A stretch of 64,000 bases of DNA from an uncultured Gallionellaceae bacterium (GCA_903847155.1 CAINCU010000067.1:1-64000); one strand, 5' to 3'. Counted from the first letter of the stretch, positions 13,284-22,754 are shown. Notes: generated by a model from the sequence alone, not told the origin. Program-made: numbers and translations.

Positions 13284-13919
13284 ATGAATGCCGCCAAACG
13301 CCGCGAGATTTTTTTACGGCTGCAAGCGGCCAACCCACACCCCACCACCGAACTGCTGCATTCCTCGCCGTTCGAACTGCTGGTGGCGGTGATCCTCTCG
13401 GCGCAGGCCACCGACAAGAGCGTCAACCTCGCCACGCGCGAACTGTTCCCGGTTGCCAACACGCCGCAAAAAATTCTCGACCTCGGCGAAGCGAATCTGC
13501 GCGAATACGTGCAGCGCATCGGCCTTTATCAAACCAAAAGCAAACACATCATGCAGATGTGCCGCATGCTGCTGGAGCTGCACGGCGGCCAAGTGCCGCA
13601 TACGCGCGAAGCGCTGGAAGCCTTGCCCGGCGTGGGACGCAAGACCGCCAACGTGATGCTCAACACCGCCTTCGGCCAGCCCACCATCGCCGTCGATACC
13701 CACATCTTCCGCATCAGCAACCGTATCGGATTAGCTCCCGGCAAGGATGTAGCCGAAGTGGAAAAGAAGCTAATGAAGGTCGTGCCGGACGAATTCAAAC
13801 TCGACGCGCACCATTGGCTGATCCTGCACGGACGCTATGTGTGCGTGGCGCGCAAGCCCAAGTGCCGCGAATGCGTGATTCAAGACCTGTGCGAATTCCG
13901 CGAGAAAAACTTCGACTGA
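13284..13919 (+). CDS. nth: Endonuclease III
   Basis: LPGVGRKTANVMLNTAFGQPTIAVDTHIFRISNR and C-terminal FeS cysteines CVARKPKCRECVIQDLC. Confidence 0.97.
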   Translation: MNAAKRREIFLRLQAANPHPTTELLHSSPFELLVAVILSAQATDKSVNLATRELFPVANTPQKILDLGEANLREYVQRIGLYQTKSKHIMQMCRMLLELHGGQVPHTREALEALPGVGRKTANVMLNTAFGQPTIAVDTHIFRISNRIGLAPGKDVAEVEKKLMKVVPDEFKLDAHHWLILHGRYVCVARKPKCRECVIQDLCEFREKNFD

Positions 13920-13961
13920 TGCTTGAAGAACCTGCAACGTAAACACCCTGATGCAAGACTA

Positions 13962-13992
13962 GATAATAGTTGACAATAATAGTCTACTATAA
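13962..13992 (+). promoter_or_regulatory. AT-rich putative operator upstream of the DsrC-like cassette
   Basis: GATAATAGTTGACAATAATAGTCTACTATAA; its reverse complement resembles the element at 22137-22162. Confidence 0.3.
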
Positions 13993-14069
13993 GACAATTC
14001 ATAAACGATACGGCACCCGCCGTCCCGTTCGATGACGGGATGCCCCTCGAAAATTACGAGGAGTAGATC

Positions 14070-14480
14070 ATGAAAAATCTCAATGTCTTTCAACCGCTTT
14101 CTGGCGGAAGTTGTATCTCTCGTTTCAATGCTGCAAGGGTAATGGCCAAATCACTGGCCGAGTCCGATCCCGACCTTATTGAGCCTGAATTGATTGCTTG
14201 GCATGATAGTTCCACTGCCATGGCGTCACCCGTTCTGGAAGGTTGTTCTGGCGCGGATGGCTGGCACGATTACGGCGTTTCCCACAATGGGCGTCTTGAA
14301 GTGAATGTCGACGGCTTGGTTTCATTTATTTTCACCGACGCGAGTTCTTTCGATTCCTACCAGCACTTCGGGCCCGGACCATTCATAAACATTCGCGACG
14401 CGCAAGGTCAAGAAATGATCTGCCGGGTTGGCGGTAAAGCTTGCGTGCCCTTGGACGAGTGGAGCAGCAAACTCACATGA
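14070..14480 (+). CDS. Conserved hypothetical protein, possibly AF1514/DUF5619-like
   Basis: 136 aa with RBS (gaggag); WHDYGVSHNGRLEVNVDG...FIFTDASSFDS; family assignment from memory. Confidence 0.45.
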   Translation: MKNLNVFQPLSGGSCISRFNAARVMAKSLAESDPDLIEPELIAWHDSSTAMASPVLEGCSGADGWHDYGVSHNGRLEVNVDGLVSFIFTDASSFDSYQHFGPGPFINIRDAQGQEMICRVGGKACVPLDEWSSKLT

Positions 14481-14519
14481 ACATCTTTCAATGGTTTTTT
14501 TGCGAGGAAGGAGATCGCC

Positions 14520-14885
14520 GTGTTAAATATCAATCGCAGCGTTAATGACACAGGGAAAAACGATTTTGATCCAGAAGGTTATATGTACGATCTGGAGCAC
14601 TGGTCACCGCAATCAGCAGAACAAATGGCGCGGGAAGAAGGAATCAAGGAGCTCACCGGCGCTCACTGGCATGTGATCTACGCGATGCGCGATCTTTATC
14701 GTAAAAAAGGAAGTTCTGCGAATGCCCGAGAAGCGATGCATATGCTGGAGGAGGAATTTGCAATCGAAGGCGGGCGTCTCTACCTCTACGAGTTGTTTCC
14801 GAAAGGGCCGGTTAGTCAGGGTTCGCGCTTAGGTGGAGTGCCGGTTCCACCCTATGCCAGCGATGCTTCAGACTGGACTGGCTGA
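14520..14885 (+). CDS. DsrC/TusE-superfamily protein lacking all cysteines (RspA-like)
   Basis: FDPEGYMYDLEHWSPQSAEQMAREEGI-ELTGAHWHVIYAMRDLY...YLYELFPKGPVSQGSRLGGVPVPPYASD; GTG start with AGGAAGGAG RBS. Confidence 0.8.
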   Translation: MLNINRSVNDTGKNDFDPEGYMYDLEHWSPQSAEQMAREEGIKELTGAHWHVIYAMRDLYRKKGSSANAREAMHMLEEEFAIEGGRLYLYELFPKGPVSQGSRLGGVPVPPYASDASDWTG

Positions 14886-14976
14886 AAGAAGTGTGGATTG
14901 GCGAAGCATTGCAGTCGTCATCGAACGCTGTAGTCTGATTTTTTCATTTATTTATCTGCAAATGAAGGAGAACATC

Positions 14977-15207
14977 ATGAACAAAGCTGATATGTTGATT
15001 TATATACACCCCGATCTGGATGCGAAAAAGATCACTGAACTGGAAATAACAGTTGCGTCGCGCAGCGGGGTTGATTGTGCCGCATTCGACACGCATTCGC
15101 ATCACCATGCCTTGATGGTGCAATACGACCCGGACAGGATCGAAGGCATGGAGATTCTGGATATGGTGCGCAATACCGATCCGGTAGCGTCAATAGTGGG
15201 ACTTTAG
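14977..15207 (+). CDS. Small HMA/ferredoxin-fold-like protein (76 aa)
   Basis: RBS aaggag before ATG at 14977; MNKADMLIYIHPDLDAKKITELEITVASRSGVDCAAFDTHSHHHALMVQYDPDRIEGMEILDMVR. Confidence 0.6.
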   Translation: MNKADMLIYIHPDLDAKKITELEITVASRSGVDCAAFDTHSHHHALMVQYDPDRIEGMEILDMVRNTDPVASIVGL

Positions 15208-15244
15208 ACCCGAGTGAAAAGCCAGACCACCGTTTGACCGCAAG

Positions 15245-15325
15245 GCCGTACCCGCAGGGTGCAAGAACCTTCTGCGAGGTAAATACAGGTATCTTCACTT
15301 GATACAGGTTTGCCTGTTGAAGGGA
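15245..15325. repeat. Diverged copy E related to copy A
   Basis: TACCCGCAGGGTGCAAGAACCTTCTGCGAGGTAAATACAGGTATCTTCAC aligns with the left half of copy A. Confidence 0.5.
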
Positions 15326-15374
15326 TTAGCGAATGTGGTCTTGAACTCTTGAAAGATAAAGGTGCCAACTATCG

Positions 15375-16979
15375 CTAGTGATCACGAAAGTGAGCCACAA
15401 CATCGTGCAGCTTGCCAGCCGTCAGCCGCAAGTCTTGGACATCACCGCTGACCTGCGCGAAAGAGGCGCTGTTCTCCTCAATCAAGCGCGATATCTGTTC
15501 CGTATTGTGAGCAACTTCTTGCGTAGCAACGGACTGTTCCCGCGCCGATTCAGCTATTCCACTCGATTTCTCAGTGACATTCTGGCTCAACGCGGTTATC
15601 TGTATAAAGCTCTTGTGGGTCTGCTCGATAAATCCACGCCCTTGCTGAACTTGCTTGACGGCATTATCCATCGTTGCCACAGTGGCTTTGGTGGTCGTCT
15701 GGATGCTATTAACCATGCGATCAATATCGGCAGTTGTAGTCGAAGTACGCTCGGCCAGTTTGCGCACCTCGTCAGCTACCACGGCAAATCCCCGCCCCAG
15801 TTCACCGGCTCGCGCCGACTCAATAGCAGCATTAAGTGCCAACAGATTGGTCTGGTCGGCAATCTCTTTGACGATCTTCGTCATCGTCCCGATCTGATAG
15901 ATTGACTCACTTAACTTGTTTATATTTTCGCCTGATGTTTGGACTGCCACGGCAACCTGATCGGTAGCTTCGATGCTGCGCGTCATGCGTTGATTGCCCT
16001 CGTTGACGACATCCAGTGTGGTTCTAGCCGAATCAGCCGATGTTTCGGCTGTCTGAGCTACTTGTGTCACCGAAGATGATAATTTGCCCATAGCGGTGCT
16101 AACTTGGGTGATGCGCTCGGTCTGGTTACGAGAAAGCTCAGTTACGCGCCCTACCTGCTCGTCAAGATGCTCACAGCGATCTTCCAACTCCTCTGTACTT
16201 CGACGTATTTCGTCAATCATCACACTTATATGTGTCTGCGCCACCGCCAAGCCGGCAAGTACGCGGCCAACCTCATCGGGACGATTCACCGGAATCTCGT
16301 TCCCGAGGTTGCCTTGGGCAATCTGGTCGAAAAATCCAATAGCCTCTTCAAGAGGGTTGGCGACAGTGGCGGACATGAACCATAAACTGCCTACCGCCGA
16401 AATCAGGCATGTCGCGATAGTAGCGGCTGTCAGTACAGTCCAACCTTGAAGCCCAGCCAATCCGGTGGCAACTGCAAGCAGAACCATCCACGACACAAAC
16501 ATGGCATAGCGCGTATTGAAGGAAAACCCGGATATCAGATCAGCGAGCGAGAAGCTTTTTAGTCTGGACTGCTTGTTATTGACTGCCTTATAGTGATTTG
16601 ATACAGATTGTTTCTCCGCCTCCGAGGGCTCGGTGCGAACTGACATATAGCCGATAGTTTTGTTTTTTTCGCGCACCGGAACAATCAGCGCCTTGACCCA
16701 ATAGTAATCACCGTTCTTGCAACGATTTTTGACTACCCCCTGCCAAGGTAGACCCGAATTGATAGTGTTCCATAAATCTGCAAACGCCTCCGGCGGCATA
16801 TCCGGATGTCGGATAATATTGTGACTATGGCCAAGCAACTCTTCCTGAGAATACCCACTCACTTTAATGAAGGTGTCGTTCACGTAAGTGATGACTCCCT
16901 TGAGGTCCGTCTTTGAAACAATCATCTCCCCGCGGGGGAAAGAACATTCATTGTTGGTCACAGGTAGATTGATTTTCAT
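15375..16979 (-). CDS. PAS-domain methyl-accepting chemotaxis protein (Aer-like)
   Basis: N-terminal PAS ([24 protein letters not shown]), HAMP region, and hairpin [41 protein letters not shown]. Confidence 0.93.
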   Translation of the reverse strand: MKINLPVTNNECSFPRGEMIVSKTDLKGVITYVNDTFIKVSGYSQEELLGHSHNIIRHPDMPPEAFADLWNTINSGLPWQGVVKNRCKNGDYYWVKALIVPVREKNKTIGYMSVRTEPSEAEKQSVSNHYKAVNNKQSRLKSFSLADLISGFSFNTRYAMFVSWMVLLAVATGLAGLQGWTVLTAATIATCLISAVGSLWFMSATVANPLEEAIGFFDQIAQGNLGNEIPVNRPDEVGRVLAGLAVAQTHISVMIDEIRRSTEELEDRCEHLDEQVGRVTELSRNQTERITQVSTAMGKLSSSVTQVAQTAETSADSARTTLDVVNEGNQRMTRSIEATDQVAVAVQTSGENINKLSESIYQIGTMTKIVKEIADQTNLLALNAAIESARAGELGRGFAVVADEVRKLAERTSTTTADIDRMVNSIQTTTKATVATMDNAVKQVQQGRGFIEQTHKSFIQITALSQNVTEKSSGIAESAREQSVATQEVAHNTEQISRLIEENSASFAQVSGDVQDLRLTAGKLHDVVAHFRDH

Positions 16980-17420
16980 GTGATTATCTCGGAATATTTG
17001 GTTTTCTTACTCTCTGTTTTAGAACAATAATTTATTGTTACAAACACCTAGCATACGAATGCACTTGATGACACGATACCGATACTGACAGATAGTCTGC
17101 ACTTTAAAATATACCGACGTTCTCATTAGCAAAGCGAATTGAACGTGGCACTTCGATTTCAGCTTTTATTATTGCTCGCTTTTAAAATACGAAATGGCAT
17201 CAGATGTATTTCACAGTGCTAGGGTAGCAGCTTCTCTGGCTATACAAGTTATGAAAAGAGGCAATAAAATGGGCCATTTAAAGAAAAATCAGATGAATTA
17301 TGAACTTCAGTTTGGCTCGAAGAAGCTATAGCTCCCGCTCTTCTATGGCCCGACAGGGGACAGCCGCCAAGGACATGAATTGACCGAGTACCGCTCAAGC
17401 ACACTATACACCCCTGTGTT

Positions 17421-18710
17421 TCAGCTATTTGCACGCCCCCATCTAAGCGCCGCCAATCCGCCAATCACCATCAGCACTACCAATCCAAACCCTATGATGG
17501 TTATCGAAATCGGCGCGCCCGCCGCAGCCGCCCAACCATAGCCGCCCACGAACACTAGCATCGCAATGTTCTCCGCAAAATTCTGCACTGCCAATGCGCT
17601 GCCTGCACCTATGCTTTCATGTCCGCGCTCTTGTAGCAGGGCGTTGAGCGGAACGACGAAGGAGCCGCCGCAGATTCCGATGGCGACCATCATGGCGTAG
17701 GCGAGGCCGAGGTTGTGGACGAAAGCGAGTGTCATGATTACTGCTCCCAGCAGCAGGCCGCCGAACAGTGCGCGGTTTACGTTGGCCAGCGATATCCACA
17801 AGCCAGCGCCGCCCGCACCCAGCACGATACCGACGGAGACTGCCCCCATCAGATTGGAGGGGGTTTGGTTGTCGGTGATGAGCAGCACAGTGGGTACCCA
17901 GACGAATAGCATCAGGCGCAACGTGGTGCCACTGCCCCAGAACACACTGGTTCCAAGCAGGCTGAAGCGCGCGTCTGGATTTCTGAACAAGCAGGAGAGC
18001 GAGGTCACAAATTTTTTCAGCAGCATCCACGGATGAAAACTTGCGTCTGATTTTTCTGCGGCCAGCGACGGGATAAACAAATTGGCAAATGTGGCCAGGG
18101 TGTATGCCGCCACCACGCCGCTGAATGCCGCATTCAGCGAATGATCTGCCAGCCAACCGCCCAGTATCACGCCGAGCAAAATGGCGACGATGGTGGAACC
18201 TTCCATCATACCGTTGGCGCGTACCAGCGAGACCGAGCCGAACATCTGCGCGAGGATTCCGTACTTTGCTGGCGAGTACATCGCCGCGCCTATGCCGATC
18301 ATGGCGTAGGCGGTGAGCGGGTTGATGCCGGACACCATGGCGAGTGCGCCCGCGAGTTTAATCAAGTTCGCCACAAGCATCACGCGGCCTTTGGGAAAGC
18401 CGTCGGCGATTTGCCCGACGAAGGGTGCAAACAAAATGAAGGGCACAACGAAGGATTCTTGCAGCATCGGCACCAGATTTAGCAACCCCTGTGATTTCAA
18501 GATGGCGATGGCGGCAATAAGGATGGCGTTGTCGGCCAGCGCGGAAAGGAATTGCGCCACCAACACTGCTATCATACCTAATGAGAGCAGCGGCAGATTG
18601 AGGGATGTTCTTTGATTCGTCAAAACGGCGCGGATTGGGCTACTTCTGGTGGTGCGCGGGTGGGGAGCCCAACGATCTAACCAAGCTACACCGCTGAACT
18701 CGCACAGCAA
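17421..18710 (-). CDS. lplT: Lysophospholipid transporter LplT-like MFS protein
   Basis: AVLVAQFLSALADNAILIAAIAILK...FVGQIADGFPKGRVML...GGSFVVPLNALLQERGHESIGAGSALAVQNFAEN; true start is probably internal. Confidence 0.85.
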   Translation of the reverse strand: MLCEFSGVAWLDRWAPHPRTTRSSPIRAVLTNQRTSLNLPLLSLGMIAVLVAQFLSALADNAILIAAIAILKSQGLLNLVPMLQESFVVPFILFAPFVGQIADGFPKGRVMLVANLIKLAGALAMVSGINPLTAYAMIGIGAAMYSPAKYGILAQMFGSVSLVRANGMMEGSTIVAILLGVILGGWLADHSLNAAFSGVVAAYTLATFANLFIPSLAAEKSDASFHPWMLLKKFVTSLSCLFRNPDARFSLLGTSVFWGSGTTLRLMLFVWVPTVLLITDNQTPSNLMGAVSVGIVLGAGGAGLWISLANVNRALFGGLLLGAVIMTLAFVHNLGLAYAMMVAIGICGGSFVVPLNALLQERGHESIGAGSALAVQNFAENIAMLVFVGGYGWAAAAGAPISITIIGFGLVVLMVIGGLAALRWGRANS

Positions 18711-19268
18711 TTACGGATTTTGAGTTTTTCCGCCAGCTGCTGAACCAGAAGCGGCAGGCGCATCAGCTACTGGCTCAGGCTTGGTTTCAACTACGCCTGA
18801 AGTCGGCGCTCCCATCGCAGCCGGAGCAGCCATCGGTGCATCAGGTACTGACACAGGTTTGGTTTCCACTATACCTGAAGTCGGCGCTCCCACAGCAGCC
18901 GGAGCAGCCATCGGTGCAACAGTTCCTGCCATTGCTGGAGGAATATCTTTCGTTTCGATGTCATCAGCATTTTCTGCATTCTTAATTTTGTTAATCGCAG
19001 CATGGGCAAACTTGGAATGGCGACCATTGGCGTGTTCAGACAAATAAATCTCATATGCCTCGATCGTATTGATATCCTTGGCCGAGGTCCATGAGTCCAT
19101 TTCATATCTCTCGTTACCATCGGAACTTTGCGTTTTATCTTCCGCCCACGCATTCCCGCCCAACAACAGCATCGCCGCGAACAACGTAATGACATAAGTT
19201 GATTTCTTCACGACCCCCCCTTTGCTGACCACCGAACTTTTCGCAACCTGATGAATTTCAGCAACCAT
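18711..19268 (-). CDS. Secreted Ala/Pro-rich hypothetical protein with internal tandem repeats
   Basis: N-terminal signal sequence; near-repeat APMAAPAA(V/M)GAPTSG(I/V)VETKP. Confidence 0.55.
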   Translation of the reverse strand: MVAEIHQVAKSSVVSKGGVVKKSTYVITLFAAMLLLGGNAWAEDKTQSSDGNERYEMDSWTSAKDINTIEAYEIYLSEHANGRHSKFAHAAINKIKNAENADDIETKDIPPAMAGTVAPMAAPAAVGAPTSGIVETKPVSVPDAPMAAPAAMGAPTSGVVETKPEPVADAPAASGSAAGGKTQNP

Positions 19269-19376
19269 CGCAAAGTGCTAAAACCGCGAAATGAAACCCA
19301 CCCCCTTGATTTCGGGCAATTATACCTTTGATCAAAATACTATTTTTAATTTTGCTAAGTGCCAGTCTGCAAGCAC

Positions 19377-20234
19377 CTAGCTCTTTGTATCACCCACCTG
19401 CAACACTAGCGAACGTTCTGCCAACAGCGAATGCAACCTGCGACTGTCGGAGCGCAGCACGGTGAATTGCCATTCGCCGATCTGGATTTGCTCACCGCGT
19501 TTGGGCAATTGACCTGCCGCTTTGAGCACGAGGCCGCCGATGGTGTCGTAGTCTTCGTCGCTGAACTGCGTGCCTAGTGTTTCGTTGAAATCGGCGATCT
19601 CGGTATCGGCTTTGACGCGCCAATGCGCATCATCCTGGCGGATGATATTGTCCTCGTCTTCATCGAAATCGTATTCGTCCGCGATGTCGCCGACGATCTG
19701 TTCCAGCACGTCTTCGATGGTGACCATGCCGCACACGCCGCCGTATTCATCCACCACCAGCGCGATGTGGTTGCGGTTGCTGCGGAAGTCGCGCAGCAGC
19801 ACGTTGAGGCGTTTCGCTTCCGGCACGAACACTGCGGGGCGCAGCATGTCGCGCACGTTGAATTCTTCGCCCGCGTAATAACGCAACAGGTCTTTCGCCA
19901 GCAAAATGCCGATGATGTTGTCTTTGTCACCGTCGGTGACGGGAAAGCGCGAGTGCGCGGTTTCGATGACGTAGGGGATGAATTTTTCCGGCGGTTGGCT
20001 GATGTCGATGACATCCATCTGCGCGCGGGGAATCATGATCTCGCGCACCTGCTGTTCGGAAACCTGGATGACTCCTTCCATCATGGACAAGGCATCGGCA
20101 TCCAGCAGGTTGCGCTCGTAAGCGCTGTGCAACAGGGAGATTAACTGCTCGCGGTCTTCCGGCTCGCGCAATAGCAGCGTGGAGAGCCGTTCCAACAGGG
20201 TGGGTTTGTTACTGTTACTTTCCGAACCGTCCAT
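19377..20234 (-). CDS. corC: CorC/YbeX-family protein (CBS and transporter-associated domain)
   Basis: MEGVIQVSEQQVREIMIPRAQMDVID...GGVCGMVTIEDVLEQIVGDIADEYD. Confidence 0.93.
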   Translation of the reverse strand: MDGSESNSNKPTLLERLSTLLLREPEDREQLISLLHSAYERNLLDADALSMMEGVIQVSEQQVREIMIPRAQMDVIDISQPPEKFIPYVIETAHSRFPVTDGDKDNIIGILLAKDLLRYYAGEEFNVRDMLRPAVFVPEAKRLNVLLRDFRSNRNHIALVVDEYGGVCGMVTIEDVLEQIVGDIADEYDFDEDEDNIIRQDDAHWRVKADTEIADFNETLGTQFSDEDYDTIGGLVLKAAGQLPKRGEQIQIGEWQFTVLRSDSRRLHSLLAERSLVLQVGDTKS

Positions 20235-20243
20235 ACAACACTT

Positions 20244-20690
20244 TTAACTAACCAGATAAGGCGCAGGATACCGCAATTTGAGCAGCAACGCTGTCTCGCG
20301 CTCCTCCATTGCTTCGGCCTCGCGCTTCTTTTCGTGATCGTAACCTTGCAGATGCAAGGCGGCGTGAATGGTGAGATGCGCGTAGTGCGCCAGCAATTCC
20401 TTGTCTTGCTCCTTGGCCTCGCGCGCCACTACCGGCGCGCAAATGACAACATCGCCATAAAGTACATCAGTATCGTCATAGACAAAGGTCAGCACATTGG
20501 TGGCGTAATCCTTGCCGCGATAACTCAGATTCAGCGCGCGCCCTTCGACTTCATCCACGATGCGCAACGCCATTTGTACATCCTGTTCCAGCGCGACTTT
20601 TACCCAGCGCCGGAGTTGCTGTCGCGTTGGCAGAATCTTGGCGTTGCTGGCGTATTGCACCGACAGTGAAAGTTTATGTAAGTTGCTCAT
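20244..20690 (-). CDS. ybeY: Endoribonuclease YbeY
   Basis: [28 protein letters not shown] (HxxxHxxGxDH motif). Confidence 0.95.
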   Translation of the reverse strand: MSNLHKLSLSVQYASNAKILPTRQQLRRWVKVALEQDVQMALRIVDEVEGRALNLSYRGKDYATNVLTFVYDDTDVLYGDVVICAPVVAREAKEQDKELLAHYAHLTIHAALHLQGYDHEKKREAEAMEERETALLLKLRYPAPYLVS

Positions 20691-22090
20691 GGTTGTGTCA
20701 CCAATTCACCGCGTAACGTGTGCATGGTTCCCGACAGAATTCGCACATCCACGAAACGCCCTAACATGCCGGGTGAGCCGGCAAAGTTCACCACGCGGTT
20801 GTTTTCAGTGCGTCCAGCCAGTTCCTGCGCGTTTTTCCGCGAAATATTTTCCACCAGCACCCGCTGTACTGTGCCACCCATTGCGTCGCTGACCTGCCGT
20901 TCCAGTTCGGCGATGCGCGCTTGCACACGATGCAGGCGCGCCAGTTTGGTTTCATTTGGCGTGTCGTCAGCCATCTCCGCCGCAGGCGTACCCGGACGCG
21001 GGCTGAAGATAAAACTGAAGCTGGCGTCGAAACCGACGTCGTCGATGAGCTTCAGAGTCGCCTCAAAATCAGCCTCGGTCTCACCGGGGAAGCCAATAAT
21101 GAAATCAGAAGTTATGGAAATATCTGGCCGTGCCGCGCGCAGTTTTCGCACGACTGATTTGTATTCCAGCGCGGTGTAGCCACGCTTCATCGCCGCCAGA
21201 ATTCGATCCGAGCCGGATTGCACCGGCAGATGCAAATGTCCGGCCAACTTGGGAATGGTCGCGTACAGATCGATCAAACGCTGCGACATTTCGCGCGGAT
21301 GCGAGGTGGTGAAGCGCAGACGCTGCACACTGGGCAATGCTGCCACCGCTTGCACCAGAAACGCGAAATCCACCGTATCGCCTTCTTCCGTTTCGCCCTG
21401 ATAGGCATTTACATTCTGTCCCAGCAAGGTGATCTCGCCCACGCCCTGCGCCGTCAGACTTAGCACCTCGCGTAGCACGTCTGCCAGCGGACGCGACATC
21501 TCTTCGCCGCGCGTATAGGGCACCACACAGTAGGTGCAGTATTTGCTGCATCCTTCCATGATGGAAACAAAAGCGGTGCCGTGTGAGGTTTGCGCGGCGG
21601 GCACGTGGTCGAATTTCTCGATCTCGGGAAAACTGATGTCTACTTGCTGCTTACCGCTCGCACGCCGCTCCGCAATAAGTTGCGGCAGACGATGCAAGGT
21701 TTGCGGGCCGAACACCACATCCACATAGGGCGCACGTTTAATAATGGTGTCGCCTTCCTGACTGGCCACGCAGCCGCCCACGCCGATCAACAACTTTGGA
21801 TTCCGTTGCTTCAAGGCTCGCGCGCGTCCCAGATCGGAAAATACTTTTTCCTCTGCTTTCTCACGAATTGAACACGTGTTGAACAAGATAACATCCGCCT
21901 CTTCCACATTATCGGTCAGCACCATCCCTTGATCGGCACACAGCACATCTGCCATCTTGTCCGAGTCGTACTCGTTCATCTGGCAACCATAGGTTTTTAT
22001 ATATAACTTTGTTTGCACATTTAATACCCTGAAGACTTGCTGACAATTGAGAGTCAACAACAAAGCCATTATTTTTCTGAGCCTTAGCAA
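20687..22090 (-). CDS. miaB: tRNA-2-methylthio-N6-dimethylallyladenosine synthase
   Basis: [22 protein letters not shown]...[22 protein letters not shown]; true start is probably near 22019. Confidence 0.95.
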   Translation of the reverse strand: MLRLRKIMALLLTLNCQQVFRVLNVQTKLYIKTYGCQMNEYDSDKMADVLCADQGMVLTDNVEEADVILFNTCSIREKAEEKVFSDLGRARALKQRNPKLLIGVGGCVASQEGDTIIKRAPYVDVVFGPQTLHRLPQLIAERRASGKQQVDISFPEIEKFDHVPAAQTSHGTAFVSIMEGCSKYCTYCVVPYTRGEEMSRPLADVLREVLSLTAQGVGEITLLGQNVNAYQGETEEGDTVDFAFLVQAVAALPSVQRLRFTTSHPREMSQRLIDLYATIPKLAGHLHLPVQSGSDRILAAMKRGYTALEYKSVVRKLRAARPDISITSDFIIGFPGETEADFEATLKLIDDVGFDASFSFIFSPRPGTPAAEMADDTPNETKLARLHRVQARIAELERQVSDAMGGTVQRVLVENISRKNAQELAGRTENNRVVNFAGSPGMLGRFVDVRILSGTMHTLRGELVTQP

Positions 22091-22136
22091 TAATATTGGA
22101 ATATCTTATAAAAATACTCATATAATTAAAAAAGCA

Positions 22137-22190
22137 TTAGTCGACTATTGTCATTATCAATGTTTAGCTAACTATTGCCATTCATTATAG
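22137..22190 (+). promoter_or_regulatory. AT-rich operator-like region, possibly Fur-box-like, upstream of the first 32-aa ORF
   Basis: ttagtcgactattgtcattatcaatgtttagctaactattgccattcattat; contains CATTATC half-site-like words. Confidence 0.3.
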
Positions 22191-22227
22191 ATGTCATCCA
22201 AAACTGGCTCAAAAAGGGGAGAGAGAT

Positions 22228-22326
22228 ATGTCATATATTGCAGACGTAGCATCCATCGGTACCGCGATATTCTCGGTAATTTTTGCAGTGTGGATCACTA
22301 TTCAGCTTTTCAGTAAAACAGAATAA
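22228..22326 (+). CDS. 32-aa single-TM micro-protein, paralogue 1
   Basis: MSYIADVASIGTAIFSVIFAVWITIQLFSKTE; RBS ggggagag; similar to the second ORF. Confidence 0.75.
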   Translation: MSYIADVASIGTAIFSVIFAVWITIQLFSKTE

Positions 22327-22521
22327 TCCACAACTAGTGGGAAGTTATTACTTGTAACGTCCCACATCAGTTCTCACTTGGCTTCCTTCTTCCCTACGGT
22401 GCATACCGTCAGGCTCTTGGTGTTATATTCAAAACTCTTGCCAATAAAATTTATTGTGCTACGATTTATTTTGTAGTTCCGTTGGTGTGTTTAATCTAAA
22501 TCCTGTAGGGAGGTGTCAAAA

Positions 22522-22620
22522 ATGTCATTTATCGCTGATATTGTAGCTCTCGGTTCGGCAGCATTTGTGGCAGTGTTTGCGTTGTGGATGTTGAAGCAAC
22601 TTTTCGCCGACAATAACTAA
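22522..22620 (+). CDS. 32-aa single-TM micro-protein, paralogue 2
   Basis: MSFIADIVALGSAAFVAVFALWMLKQLFADNN; RBS gggaggtg; 14/32 identical to the first; followed by a terminator. Confidence 0.78.
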   Translation: MSFIADIVALGSAAFVAVFALWMLKQLFADNN

Positions 22621-22636
22621 TTGCAATGCTGTTCCG

Positions 22637-22684
22637 CCCCAAATAATAAAGCTCCAGCTCATGCTGGAGCTTTATTATTTGGGG
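22637..22684. terminator. Bidirectional terminator, perfect 22-bp inverted repeat with a 4-nt loop
   Basis: CCCCAAATAATAAAGCTCCAGC-TCAT-GCTGGAGCTTTATTATTTGGGG between convergent genes. Confidence 0.88.
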
Positions 22685-22754
22685 TAGGCGCTTATTACAC
22701 GGGTTAAAGTCTACATAATCGGCTACGGATGGCTTTGCCGTTTTGAGATTCAAT

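Noticed and set aside
14477-14545. 22-aa ORF MNIFQWFFCEEGDRRVKYQSQR overlapping the stop of the AF1514-like gene
   Set aside because: It overlaps the RBS and start of the DsrC-like gene and no independent evidence supports translation; probably fortuitous.
18600-18710. tRNA-like fragment (GTAGCTTGGTTAGATCGTTGGGCTCCCCACCC) at the N-terminus of the lplT ORF
   Set aside because: D-arm-like and anticodon-arm-like words are present, but no T-arm or acceptor stem. More likely an intergenic repeat read into an over-extended ORF.
22529-22753. Minus-strand 74-aa ORF from the track
   Set aside because: It lies antisense to the second 32-aa gene and across the terminator, and has no RBS or family features.
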